Assembly (NCBI GenBank): GCA_023374045.1
Contig: CM041779.1
Coordinates: forward strand, 141,505,801-141,569,800
DNA: 64,000 bases
DNA from: Limonium bicolor
Taxonomy: Eukaryota; Streptophyta; Magnoliopsida; Caryophyllales; Plumbaginaceae
Direction: 5' to 3'
Both the position numbers and the translations under genes were made by a program. Numbering within the stretch: position 1 is the stretch's first letter; every line of letters begins with the position of its first letter. The notes under the pieces are model-generated. The model was given only the letters and a program-made list of their open reading frames with translations, did not search any database and was not told where the DNA came from. This document shows, in pieces, positions 23,659 through 34,600 of the stretch.

Positions 23659-24337
23659 TTAGGGAATACATCGGGATACTCGGATACAATAGGTACTCAT
23701 CACTGAACTCTGGATCTCGCTCCAGGTCTTGTACATAACAAAGATACACTTCTTGGCCCTTTCTGAGCTCCCGGTACATAGCCATGGCAGATATAAGGTG
23801 GTCGAAGGCTCTCTCGGTCTCTGGCGGTAAGATACGGTAACCCCAGAAGGACTCTTGAGCAGCAAACGATGCTCGGCGCAGAGGATTCTACCCTTGTGCC
23901 GCTCCAACCAATTCATCCCAATGATTACGTCGAATCCCAATCCATTGAATTCGATGAAGGAAAGGGGAAACGATTCGCCTTTGATTTGGATTGTGGCTGA
24001 TTGATAGTATTTGGTGCACTTTACTCGCTCCTTCGATGGGAGAGTAACCATGAAGTTCGGTAGCTCATCCGCATCTAGCTTCAACCTCTTCACAAAGGAT
24101 GGTGATACGAAAGTGTGAGAGGCGCCGGAGTCGAATAACATTGGCATCAATGCCATTTACTGGGAAGGTTCCCGTTAGAATGGTGCCGCTTCTGCCGGCT
24201 TGTGCTTCGGTGAGGATGCTCAGGTTACCTTCGGTACCGAGTCCACAACCTATTGGATTCACAATTGGATAAGTATTGATGGTGGACACAAGTGGAATTA
24301 AATCAACACTGCTCTTTATTGATAAACCAACCATCAT
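23659..24337 (-). pseudogene. Retropepsin-like protease with its own upstream ATG
   Basis: A tandem ATG-ATG at 24337-24332 opens a frame starting MMVGLSIKSS that passes through LTEAQAGRSGTILTGTFPVN. The text then shifts frame into MLFDSGASHTFVSPSFVKRL, with the catalytic DSGA, continuing through GLGFDVIIGMNWLERHKGRI. One indel therefore separates the lead-in from the catalytic part. The segment LTEAQAGRSGTILTG is the usual gag-protease junction of this clade, so whatever lies before it, including the AlkB domain, was inserted at or near that junction. Confidence 0.85.
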
Positions 24338-24388
24338 ACATACCGTGTCTCTAATACACGTTACTAAAGATTACATGATACTAGGAAT

Positions 24389-25117
24389 TTAATACTTTCT
24401 AAAGGTAAGGTTCAGGCGTCCTGGTTTCATGTGTGTGGCATTGATTATTGCCGGCGGTGCCGTATTCAACTTGATCTTGTTGATCCCGTGATACAGCATC
24501 CTAGAGTTTCCACCCATGATTAGGACATCTCCTGATCTCAATACCAGTTTCTGTGCGAGGTCCACACGCTTCTGCTCGCTATACAGGAATACGGCGTCAT
24601 CACCAATGGACCAAGACACTACGGGCACTCCTTGTTCAAGAGATTCCGTTGTCTCGTCCTTGTCTTGGTGTAACCCAAGTCGTCCTTCTTTTTCATAGAA
24701 GTTGACGATACAAAGGTCCGCTTCAAGTGCGGGGATTGGTTCAGATTCACATCGTCGTGCAAGTTCGACTGCTTGAGTGATGAGGGTCTGAAACTCTGGT
24801 GGTATTGTCGGTGGCGTCGCTCCGTCTTGTGTTCGTGTCTCCTGGTATGTCTTGGTATAAGGATTCCAGTCCTTTCCCAAGCACATCATCTTCAGCTTCA
24901 TCTTCGCTCCACCGGGGAATTCGGGTGTGTAAAATCCACCTTGACCCGTTCCTAGCTCGTTGCATCGTCGGATGATTGAGATTTGCGCTTCGGGTGTCAG
25001 GTATCCCTTTAATAAATCATACCTGGTCGGATGACCTGACACTGTTTGTTGGTGTAGTCGTGGTTGGTGATGTCGATCTCTTCTTGATTCAAGGTTACCG
25101 GTATCGGGTAACAGATA
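24389..25117 (-). CDS. AlkB-like 2-oxoglutarate/Fe(II) dioxygenase domain inside element A
   Basis: The frame is open from just after a TAG (25117) to TAA at 24389. Numbering from the GTG codon at 25042 gives 217 residues. QGGFYTPEFPGG (34-45) and MMCLGKDWNPYT (52-63) are typical of plant AlkB homologues of the ALKBH1-like group. LCIVNFYEKEGRLGLHQDKD contains the iron ligands H125 and D127, GDVLIMGGNSRMLYHGI the distal ligand H185, and GRLNLTFR the R209-x5-R215 pair that binds 2-oxoglutarate. The family removes methyl groups from nucleic-acid bases. The frame has no frameshift, unlike the pol around it, but its first ATG is at residue 48, inside the domain, so it must be reached by splicing or as part of a gag fusion. 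It lies between the gag zinc finger and the protease on the same strand. I infer host-gene capture. An independent later insertion is less likely but possible. Confidence 0.9.
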   Translation of the reverse strand, partial: YLLPDTGNLESRRDRHHQPRLHQQTVSGHPTRYDLLKGYLTPEAQISIIRRCNELGTGQGGFYTPEFPGGAKMKLKMMCLGKDWNPYTKTYQETRTQDGATPPTIPPEFQTLITQAVELARRCESEPIPALEADLCIVNFYEKEGRLGLHQDKDETTESLEQGVPVVSWSIGDDAVFLYSEQKRVDLAQKLVLRSGDVLIMGGNSRMLYHGINKIKLNTAPPAIINATHMKPGRLNLTFRKY

Positions 25118-25277
25118 CTAAAGTTCCTATGGTTACAAATTTCATCTACGGTGAGTACTAGTTTCAACTACTTCATTTCATGCTCAATATACACTTCATT
25201 TTTACTCATGCATTCACTCATACAGTTACTCTACTACTAGGCATGCTATTTCAAGGATTAAAGGTTTAGGTGATTAC
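25118..25277 (-). other. Candidate intron between gag and AlkB
   Basis: On the minus strand CCAAG|GTAATC (donor at 25277) and AACTTTAG|TATCTG (acceptor at 25118-25119) bracket 160 AT-rich bases with stops. The AlkB frame becomes open exactly at the acceptor. The upstream phase does not match without an indel, so the exact splice junction is unproven. Confidence 0.4.
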
Positions 25278-25620
25278 CTTGGCCGGATTTCGAACCGGGC
25301 CCATCGCGGTCAATCACATGCAGAACAGGCTGCCTCTGAGGTGCGCCCTCTGAGGGCCCCGGGATCCCTGTCCCTGAGGTGCCTGCTGGGCCGGTGCATC
25401 GCCAGATGCCACCTCCTTGCCCTCTCTCTGCTTGTAGTTCTGAAGTTTCCCTTCGGCTTTCCACTCTCTGGGCACTTGTTAGCTGTGTGTCCCAGCTTCT
25501 GGCAGTTGTAGCATTTGATCTCCCTCCCGTAGCAGTCCTTACCAGGATGGTCCTGGTTGCACTTTCTGCACACATAGGTGCGGCCGTCGGAGAAGGTTTT
25601 GGCGGCTCCGGAGCTAGAAC

Positions 25621-25701
25621 CTGAGGTTAGAGGGTTAGCACATGTGTGCGTGGATACTAGATACGATACTTATATGAATACGAATTGGAAATAGAATTTA
25701 C
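25621..25701 (-). other. Predicted 81-bp intron in gag
   Basis: Donor CCTAAGG|GTAAATTC and acceptor TAACCTCAG|GTTCTAG on the minus strand, phase 1. The segment is AT-rich with in-frame stops. Removal joins HPPK to GSSSGAAKTFSDGRT and keeps the zinc-finger frame open. Confidence 0.65.
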
Positions 25702-25975
25702 CCTTAGGAGGGTGTGATCTCAGTGGCTTAGCTGCCACCGGTGCAGAATAACCAAGCTGAAGGATCTCAGCTGGTTTGCCCTGCTCAGCATGGGCACTGC
25801 TCTCACTTGGGGACTTCTTCTGAGAAAAGAAGTTCCCTTTCTTCTTCTTCCAGCTTTTACCCTGGTTCTGCTCCTCGCCATTGGTATTCTTGTTATTGGC
25901 CTTGCGCTTCAGCGCGGTTTCTTCATCCCTCAGTTGGCAAGTGATCTCAACGCGAGAAGCCGCGTGATAACACTC

Positions 25976-26084
25976 CTGAAATTTCAGGTATTAGCCGGGA
26001 TTCTCATTTGGAAAGATAAGGAAAAGATTCAAAGAATTCAAGGAATTTAAGGAATTGAATGATACTAAGGGTTAACTTATTTAC
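25976..26084 (-). other. Predicted 109-bp intron in gag
   Basis: Donor CTTCAG|GTAAATAAG and acceptor GAAATTTCAG|GAGTGT on the minus strand, phase 0. It is AT-rich, contains short AATTCCTT-type repeats and a pyrimidine-poor branch region, and carries stops. Removal joins YTRFTSLQ to ECYHAASRVE, which reads as continuous gag. Confidence 0.65.
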
Positions 26085-26950
26085 CTGAAGGGAGGTAAAT
26101 CTGGTGTAGCCCATACCGTACCGAAGGCGATGGCTCAGACCGCCATAGAAGCGATCGACCAACACCTGGCCGGTGTATCCTAAGTCAGGGAGAACGGAGA
26201 ATGGAGGTGAAGGTGCGGTAGTACTCATCCACAGACATCTTGTCTGTCATCTTTAAGGCGTCTAGCTCTAGCCTTTTCTTCGTTTTACATGCTCCGGATA
26301 GTACTTGGATCGGAGGAGAGATGCGAAGGAATCCCAATCGAAGGTGGGGTCGCTGACATGCTCGTGCTTCACTTTCCACCAATCCATGCCGCATCCTTCA
26401 AGTAGTAGGCGCTACTCACTCGACTCGAACTCCAGCAGGAGCTTCGAGTGTTTCAAAGCCGTCTCCATCTCGGAGATATAGGCTTCAGCTTAGCCGGATC
26501 ACTCTCGCCCCTAAAGCAAGGAGGGCGGAGTTCCGCTACAGCTTTTACCCAGTTAGCTTCTCTGGGTGGAGGGGGAGGGATTGGCCCCGTTTGAGTTTGT
26601 TGGTTTGTTGGGATTGTTGTACAGCTTGTATTACTTGTGGTAGCATCTGTGCTACCGTGGCGGCGACGATCTCAGCTATCGTCTGCGCGCCGGTTCCATC
26701 TGAGGCTTCGCCTCTAGGTCGGCCTCGGCCTCGTCCTGACATCTGAATGTTTAACAGTTACATTAGGCTTGCAAGATAGACTCAAAGGTCTTGGAATTTA
26801 AGCAAGGTATCGTTCATAAGAACGTCAAGGGTATCCGTTATTAAAAACGGTAGTTCCTAGTTAGGTTTCTAAGTATCCGTCTTAAGACGGTTGAAATCCT
26901 AACTCGGTAATCCCCTACGCTCGGTACTATGGACATCAGAGCGTAACTAC

Positions 26951-26962
26951 GCTCTGATACCA
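26951..26962 (-). other. Primer binding site, initiator tRNA-Met type
   Basis: The minus strand reads TGGTATCAGAGC, the standard complement of the initiator tRNA-Met 3' end, five bases from the LTR end at 26968. The segment 26743-26950 between it and the gag ATG is the 5' untranslated leader. Confidence 0.85.
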
Positions 26963-26967
26963 CTTTT

Positions 26968-28843
26968 TGTAACACCCCAACCGCTAATCCTATGCTTACC
27001 GTCTAATCGTCCTATTAATCCTACGAGTTCGCAGCGGAATTATTACATACTTACTACGGCGGGTGAAACAATGCCGCTAGCCGCCCATACGGCTAGGTAG
27101 GCTACTAATACTTACAGTCACGGTCTGATGAACATAACGTACCGAGCTACTAATTACTGCAAAATATAAAATACTTACATCCTGGATCACCGAGTATTTA
27201 AAGTATTATTACATCCTTTCAACTTCCAAAAGAATGAGTTTCTACTACTCATCTATACCAATTCCTTCTCAATATCCAAAAAGGTGTACCCCATGGTACA
27301 CCGGCTAATCAAAAGTACAGCCATGTACTACTTAGTACACCCATCATAAATTCATGTTTACATCAAAAGAAGATAAAAAAGAAAGTAGTCTCACATCTTC
27401 ATCAATCTCGAGTACCTGCGTGTAGTAAAAATGGTGCCCCAAGGGGCTCAGCAAAAGCTGCATATGGACTCCGCATATACCGCGTGCTAGCTAGGGCACG
27501 CCGACTATTTGACGTCCACTAAACATGCCATTCATTATTCATACATACATGCTTTCATACATATACATGCTATACAATTCATTACACAATCAAGGCAACA
27601 ACAGTACACATCTTACTTACCTTCACAAGGTTAGCCAAATTATGCATCCGGGTTAATCGGAATGCTTTACTCTTTTACTCATTACTTACTTCTTCTTACT
27701 TACAATTACTTACTTCCTTTTTACTTTACTTACTCATTCTTACTTACTTACTTATACTCAAGTCAAGTCGTCGGGACCTCCGGCCTTGGGGACTACACCG
27801 TCCCACATCCGGGATTTACTTGACTCACTAATCCGGGATGCTACCCACTTAAGGGATTTGGGCCGCGGACCAGTTTAAGAGTCAGGAATTGGAGCCAACC
27901 TCTCGTGACTCCGCATCCTCACGCGTGGCCGAAACTATATCGGACTTCTACTCATTCCAATTTAATTACCATTTTAAGTTAGGATGGTTAGCTTGTTAGG
28001 AAAGTTAGAAGTCCAAACACAATAAATAACGGTCACGGACAATACAACATACATACACACATTCATATCATCCATACATTTCATGAATTATACAAACTAA
28101 GATTAAAGAAATATACAACATCATACAACACTACATATTCACAAGTATGCATATTAACTCCGATTCGTGCATTTATCTTATTTGGTGATCAATTAGCACA
28201 CAACACACAAATCAGAGTAACCAAGATAGCATACGGGGCATGAGGAATCCATACCGTTCACCGTTGTACGTATTCCAAACGTCCTTCGGTGTCACAAATC
28301 AACCTATTATATATACATTAATGATTAATCTAACTATCATTAATTAACTCAACTACTTTTGTGTTACTATCCATACTTACTAACTTTACTCTTACACTTA
28401 TATCTCATTTTTCTTACTTTCTTACTTGTCATGCTTTACATACATATATATATATATATATATATACATGTATATATACATAATATTATATATATAATTA
28501 TAAATTACTTTTTTTTTTTTTGATTGACCCGACCGACCCTCCCTGGGTCGGACCCATGGGTCGGTCGGGTGCAGAGACTTCGATTACAGAATTCAAGTTC
28601 GACCGACCCAGCCAGGGTCGGTCCATTGGGTCGGTCCGTCGTGCAGAAGAATCCAACTACAATTTCTACTCGACCGACCCAGGCAGGGTCGGTCCCCTGG
28701 GTCGGTCGGATGCAGAAACATTTCCGACCAAAATTCCCACTCGACCGACCCAGGCAGGGTCGGCCCACTGGGTCGGTCGGATGCAGAAGCTTCCGAGGTT
28801 ACAGATTTTCGGGTCGACCGACCCTGCTAGGGTCGGCCCTAGG
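26968..28843 (-). repeat. 5' LTR of element A, truncated by gap
   Basis: It matches 16655-18592 through its whole length with scattered substitutions and small indels. It runs into 500 N inside the fifth hairpin unit. The remaining roughly 1.9 kb of LTR and the right target duplication are not assembled here. Confidence 0.88.
28528..28843. repeat. CCGACCGACCC hairpin array, second copy
   Basis: This is the same five-unit array as at 18272-18592. The sequence ends in the last unit at GGTCGGCCCTAGG and the gap starts there. Confidence 0.85.
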
Positions 28844-29343
28844 NNNNNNNNNNNNNNNNNNNNNNNNNNNNNNNNNNNNNNNNNNNNNNNNNNNNNNNNN
28901 NNNNNNNNNNNNNNNNNNNNNNNNNNNNNNNNNNNNNNNNNNNNNNNNNNNNNNNNNNNNNNNNNNNNNNNNNNNNNNNNNNNNNNNNNNNNNNNNNNNN
29001 NNNNNNNNNNNNNNNNNNNNNNNNNNNNNNNNNNNNNNNNNNNNNNNNNNNNNNNNNNNNNNNNNNNNNNNNNNNNNNNNNNNNNNNNNNNNNNNNNNNN
29101 NNNNNNNNNNNNNNNNNNNNNNNNNNNNNNNNNNNNNNNNNNNNNNNNNNNNNNNNNNNNNNNNNNNNNNNNNNNNNNNNNNNNNNNNNNNNNNNNNNNN
29201 NNNNNNNNNNNNNNNNNNNNNNNNNNNNNNNNNNNNNNNNNNNNNNNNNNNNNNNNNNNNNNNNNNNNNNNNNNNNNNNNNNNNNNNNNNNNNNNNNNNN
29301 NNNNNNNNNNNNNNNNNNNNNNNNNNNNNNNNNNNNNNNNNNN
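28844..29343. other. Assembly gap of 500 N
   Basis: The run is exactly 500 N, a conventional placeholder. The left side is the family-A LTR and the right side begins 1.7 kb from the outer end of a family-B LTR. At least 3.78 kb of family-B LTR is therefore missing, so the true gap is larger. Confidence 0.95.
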
Positions 29344-31043
29344 CCAAACCGGTAGAATATGGGTGAAAATCTTTACCGATAGCTTGTTAAATCAAGGTGG
29401 TGTATATGGGTCTTGTCACCACATGGACATGGAAGCTTCTCCTCTGTTTTTTTTTTGCATGAAGGAAGCAACATATATGCTGGGTATTTCCTCTGGTTTG
29501 GACGTAAAGGAAAACAAGAAAGAGAGCTCAAAACCAGGTAGAAGTATTACCGGTAAGCAAGGAAGAAAAGAGTGGGAAAGAACTCACCACAAGCTTGGTG
29601 TAGCAAGGGTGCTTGCGTGAGTTTTGTTTCTTCACAAGCTAGGTGTTTTTTTTTCTGGTTTTCCCACGTAAAGAAGCAAGGTTGAGCTGATAACTTCTGG
29701 GTATGTAACCGGTAGTAAAGAAGAAGGAATGAGCTAGATTCTAGCATGGATTTTTACCGTTGTTTTGATAGTATAATGCTTCCCTTTCCTTCTCTAATTT
29801 TTTTTCCACCGTATAACACTCCTCCTATTGCCCCTAGTACAGTAATAAGTTCTATAGCTCCAGTGGTTTGTCTTTGTAGCTGGGCATTGTTCTCGGTGGA
29901 AGAACAGCAGGGAAGAGGTCAGGAGCTTGCGCTGGAAGGAGAAGGAAATGGTATTGCAGAAGAAAAAAAAGAAGTCGGCTGATGCTGAGTAGGTAAGTAT
30001 AGATTGGCAAGAAAGTGAAGTGAAGAAATTTCTATGTCTAAACAATTCGCTTTAGCTTGTAGGAGTTGTTGGGTATGATTGGTAGTAGTAGTACGATAGG
30101 AAAGAAATTGATTGACATGATATATATATTATATATACATGTCAGGAGCTTATTTTTATTTATGTGGCATTCGGTAGCTTTAATTGTAAGAACTTTGGCT
30201 CTGCAAATGGATATGGACGGTACAATATGCAGGCGGCAATGAGTATCCAATGAAGAAAGGTGAGTCATTAAAGTAATGTTATAAAAGTAGTAATTATCTC
30301 TTACTTTATTAAATCAATTTGGTGAGTCAATTATAGTTGTAGAATCATCCGTATGTCAAGGGGACAACCCATATTAAACGGCACTAGGTAGTCAAAAGTG
30401 AATGGCTTTGTTTCATTTAATTAAGTAAAGTGCTTGTCTTTACTTTAGTAAGGTGAAAATAATAAGCTACATTTAATAGTATATGGGATCGGTTGGTGCT
30501 CTGTAATGAGCCTTAAACTGACGTGAATAATAGCCAAGGTCAAAGGAAATATATTGACCATAGACTAGATTAAGAGATTTAAGTGTTATTTAGCACCATT
30601 TGGTTATTATTCACAAACAAATGCACATATTATTATTTTTTTGTAAAACTTTGAATTGGACATTTTAATGTGGTACATTATGTCATATTAGTATATTTAA
30701 GGGTATTCAAGACCCTAAAATCAAACAGAACTCATTTTGGAGCCAATCTCACAAAAATGTGGTTTAAGAAAGCTTAGTGCACCTTTTATGTTCTAGTGCG
30801 TTTCTGAGCTTGGTTTCCCTTGGAAATGGTTTTAATCTGTTCGTTTATGTGTTATAAGGCTCAGGTTAAAATTTTAGGCCAAACGGAGTTCGTTTGAATA
30901 TTTAATCACCCTTAAAGGTCAACGGGTGTAATACTTGTTTTCTGTTAAACTTTGTTGTGTTTAATTTACTTTTAAGGCATGTTTAGGCCTTAATTTAATT
31001 GATTATATGTTTAATCAATATTTAATTAAGTAGGGGTATTTCA
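29344..31043 (-). repeat. 3' LTR of element B (inner end missing in gap)
   Basis: The plus strand ends TAGGGGTATTTCA, followed by the purine-tract complement. It is nearly identical to 39368-41068. Confidence 0.9.
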
Positions 31044-31062
31044 ATCTACCCCCCTTAAAAAG
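31044..31062 (-). other. Polypurine tract of element B
   Basis: The minus strand reads TTTTAAGGGGGGTAGAT up to the LTR start TGAAATACCCC, the same arrangement as in element A. Confidence 0.8.
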
Positions 31063-31628
31063 ACTTCGTCCCGAAGTCGCTTTATTTTAAATAGGTGTAT
31101 TAATAACTACCCATATAATCCCATAATGTATATCTATGTGATATATCATTTACACACATCGTGTTGTGCTCATACAGCACATAGCCATCATGCGTGGCGT
31201 CAATTCAAACATATGGATGTAGGCGATCCATCAGCACCATCATTTCTTATCAGTTCTACCAACCCTGACAACCTCCCCGAGGTGTCCATACCATAACATC
31301 ATTCCACGTTCCATCCCTATGATTCAATCAGTATCTATATGTTCGGTATCTAAACGATACAACATAAACTGAATTCATAATAGAATATACATATAGATTT
31401 CATCAACAAGTTCATACATACAGACACCACTGGGTATCTCATAGGGTACTTACATATACATACACAAACATACACAGGTGCGCAATGCGCATACAAACAA
31501 CCGACAAAACAGCGTATGCCCCGCATACAAAAACACCAAAAACTAGTGCACACTTGTGCACAGCCAAGAGTTCTACCCCCCCTTAAAAAGGGGTTACGCC
31601 CCCGTACCCCATAAGTATACAACAGCCG

Positions 31629-31676
31629 CTAACTGAAGAGCGCTGGATACTTGGGTTTCATGGCATTCTCATATTG
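31629..31676 (-). pseudogene. Chromodomain C-terminal remnant in element B
   Basis: The minus strand translates as QYENAMKPKYPALFS followed by TAG. It aligns with the end of the element-A chromodomain (EDAMKAKYPQLFI). Nothing else of pol is recognisable upstream. It shows that B derives from a chromodomain element that lost its coding region. Similar C-rich text (CCCCCCTTAAAAAGG) follows the stop in both elements. Confidence 0.65.
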
Positions 31677-34600
31677 AGAGATGGGTCAATCTTAGGTATT
31701 TGGTTCTTAAAAGATTATGAGAAAGGTGAGGCGCGTACATTTCCAGCCAAAGGCATGAAGTACTCGGTGCGCTGTCTCAACCACGTTCTATTGGGCCCAC
31801 TCGCTCCGTATTGAGGTGCTAACCCAAGAATATGGGTTAATACACCCTTTGTTCTATTGTTATCTTAGACGGTTTATTGGCAGCAATTTATTGTTGTCCT
31901 CGTTCCGCTATGACCGTGTCGATCACAGTCTTATTACTTGGACACAGAGGTATCTCAGTCGGTGCGATAACGTTAATGGTGTGTGCACACGACTGGATCT
32001 CAATCGTATATCGAAGTTTTAGATTAATAACGTAAAATATAGTTTGCAACGTTACTTTCTTCGCTCGTTGGTATAATGTAGCGAAAAAGTATGATATCAA
32101 TTATTGTTTGTTTTCAGTGCCGCTTTGCACTTGTCTTAAATAATTTCTTAAGAAATATCATTGTCAATGCACAAGGATGATTCTTGTGATCCCGAGTCTC
32201 CCGGTTATTTGTTCCGGTGTGAAGTATTTAATTGGAATATTTGTTATGTATTTTCCGTTGGTATATATATAGTGCTTACCTTGTGCCAGTCCGTAATATT
32301 CATAATTTGCTTTATCCCGTTTATTAGGGAAATCCATTGTCATAGTCACGTTTGTGCCCTGCACTGTTTCATATCCCGTGCGGGTATGTTCTTGGCAGTT
32401 GAGGTATTTCCTCAATTATATTTTACATCTTTGTATTCACACGTTTTTCACAAGGAGTATCATTATATATTCGTGAGTTCAAATTTAAGTTATTGTTTGA
32501 ACTCAGTAGTTATTTTGGAGCACGTCTTTTAACTGTGCAGGTTGTTGTATAGCTTTCCTTGCATTTTTTTTTATCACTGTTTCCTGTGCGAGCTTTGCTC
32601 GTCTATATTTGGAAAAGTATTTATTCATATAGTAGTTTGTAATGGTCGCTTCCGCGTGCACCGTATTTCAGTCTATTAGACGGTTGTATATTTTTGCGGT
32701 ATTCTCTTTCAATTTAGGGCATCCGCTGGTGTACTAGTTTCACCCTTACTGTATATTCAGACAATAATGTACTTGTGTTCAACCCCTTTTTGGTTAAGAA
32801 CGTACCACTGTCCTTAATTTGGACATACGTAATTATTATACCATTTGGTATCGTTGTATACATTTATATTTGGAGAGTAATTCTCTCTCTACCCCGTTTA
32901 CGGGTAATGATTTTAATCATTGAATCATTGCTTTTGGGTACCGTATATCGTCAGTTTTAACGGCTATTGAGCCTTTTTTTATTATATTCTCATTCGCCCA
33001 TTTGCTTGGTTTTCTTGCTTGTCATGTACTCAACTATCAGTTCCCTCCATTGTCGGGAGGGTTTCCTTTTTGGGTTACTTTATTTTATCCACTCCTCTGC
33101 GGAGTTACGGTTTGGTCATTATTTTTATATTCAAGGTTGTGTTTCCTTTCATTTCGTTAGTTATACTTGGGTTTATTTGTTATATTAATTTAGACATTGT
33201 TATACGTGGTAACTCACATTGAAAAGTAATCGGAGGTGGTGTCCCCATCCTCCCAGGCTCACACCCATTATTAGTACATTAGGTACTTACTTTGACTTAC
33301 GCTATTTAGTGTCTAGTTTGGGTATTTTGTATCATTGGTTACACTTGGGCATTTGTATTACTGTTTAGGTGATTTGCCGTTGCTTAATCCACATATTCAT
33401 CATTACTGACAGTCGTACTAATAGTAGGCATTGCCTTTTTGCACACACCCATAATTATCACTTTTCACATGATGGAACGCCAATGGCGGTAGCCACCTTT
33501 TTCTTGGAACGTGTCCAATGATCAGTATGATCATGATATTATACACAAAATTTAATCTCGACATTGTTCATACTTAATCGTACATAATCATATATGGCAC
33601 TCCTTGGTAAAGGTAGTGCCTAGGGGTGGTAATTATTCGTGCGTTCAGTGTTAATTTGCGTTTAATGTTGCGAATGCTATTGGTAATAACCGGGTTACGG
33701 TAGAATTGTTCTTTTCAATTCTTGGTCCGACTGTGGACTGGTATGATTTTACAGATTTTCTGGTACATCACAAGTTGATATTGACCGTTATACGATCGTA
33801 TTCTCTCTACAATTCTTGTATAAATTAATATGTGCCAATGTGAGCTGTTAGTCACGGGCATTCTTATTTAATACCTTATGGTTGGATTATTATTATTACC
33901 TGTTTGTTGTTAGAGTATTGCAGTTTTGTATTTATTCTCACTGTAATTAATTGTGGCAACTTGTGAAGAGTCTCAGGAGTCGTCCGACCCTGATGTGATC
34001 AGCACCAGCGTCGAACTATCCTTCCACCCCAATTTGTGTTCAGCTTCCCTTGACCTGTACCGGATCAAGTTCCACCTCCCACGTCGATAACAGGCCATTA
34101 AATAGTTTACAAATCTGTCATAGAACTTGGCTCGTAAGCCGTTGTTGTTGATTCGTCACTGTTTAATGAAGGCAGCTTGTTTTTGGATGATGTATGCCCC
34201 TTTTTGTTAAGTTTAGTCGGACTCATCGGGTCCTTCCGAGGTTATACGCCTCGTATCTTAGTGATTTATTGTAACAATTGTAGTTCTGTAGTTTATATTA
34301 GAGTTGTACAATTGTTTGGTGATTATTGGTAGTTGTGGCGTTGTACCAATGGTCCACACAGTTTACAGAATTCGTTTGTAACGATAATAGCAGTGGTAAC
34401 TGCAATCGTAGTTGTTTGCAGCACTTGCAGTAGCAAGTGCGCGGGGTAGACAGAATTATAGATACATTGTTTAAATCAGCGCTTGCAGTGGCAAGCGCGC
34501 CATGTAAGTAGAGTTGTCAGTTTCAGACTCGTTCGTCTTACTACCGTGTTGGTTGCTCATGTACCGTTAGAACGACTGTTCATAAAAAGACGGTATTTAG

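Larger units (their letters stand above)
25278..26742 (-). pseudogene. Gag of element A, interrupted by intron-like segments and frameshifts
   Basis: An ATG at 26742 opens MSGRGRGRPRGEASDG and an Ala/Gln-rich N-terminus (ATVAQMLPQVIQAVQQ), as in chromovirus gags. Further frames give the capsid-like DWDSFASLL-type region and KMTDKMSVDEYYRTFTSI (near 26230), then VLVDRFYGGLSHRLRYGMGY (26160-26100). After removal of 25976-26084 the text continues ECYHAASRVEITCQLRDEE, Lys-rich SWKKKKGNFF, and HPPK. After removal of 25621-25701 it continues GSSSGAAKTFSDGRTYVC to a zinc knuckle CYNCQKLGHTANKC with a second Cys cluster, CRKCNQDHPGKDC, before it. Downstream, GAPQRQPVLHVIDRDGPGSK is in a different frame. 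Gag packages the RNA and forms the particle. It is probably inactive in this copy. Confidence 0.8.
16655..28843 (-). mobile_element. Ty3/gypsy chromovirus (family A, Tekay-like) carrying an AlkB domain
   Basis: On the minus strand the order is LTR (from 28843 or beyond, broken by a gap, to 26968), tRNA-Met-type primer site (26962-26951), gag, AlkB-like domain, protease, reverse transcriptase, RNase H, integrase, chromodomain, purine tract (from 20484), and LTR (20468-16655). The internal region is 6499 bp. Domain order PR-RT-RH-IN and a C-terminal chromodomain define a chromovirus; the sequence style suggests the Tekay/Del group. At least eight frameshifts break pol, some possibly assembly errors, so this copy is probably inactive. 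The two LTRs differ by many small changes, so the insertion is older than element B. The AlkB domain and intron-like gaps in gag are not usual for this clade. Confidence 0.9.

Noticed and set aside
28520..29620. A 366-codon plus-strand frame across the N run, with repeated proline-rich text.
   Set aside because: Most codons are N, and the rest is the GC hairpin array of an LTR read as protein. No coding evidence.
32161..33222. Several hydrophobic plus-strand frames looking like membrane proteins.
   Set aside because: The DNA is T-rich, which yields Phe/Leu/Ile by composition. They are in the antisense of a codeless retroelement interior.
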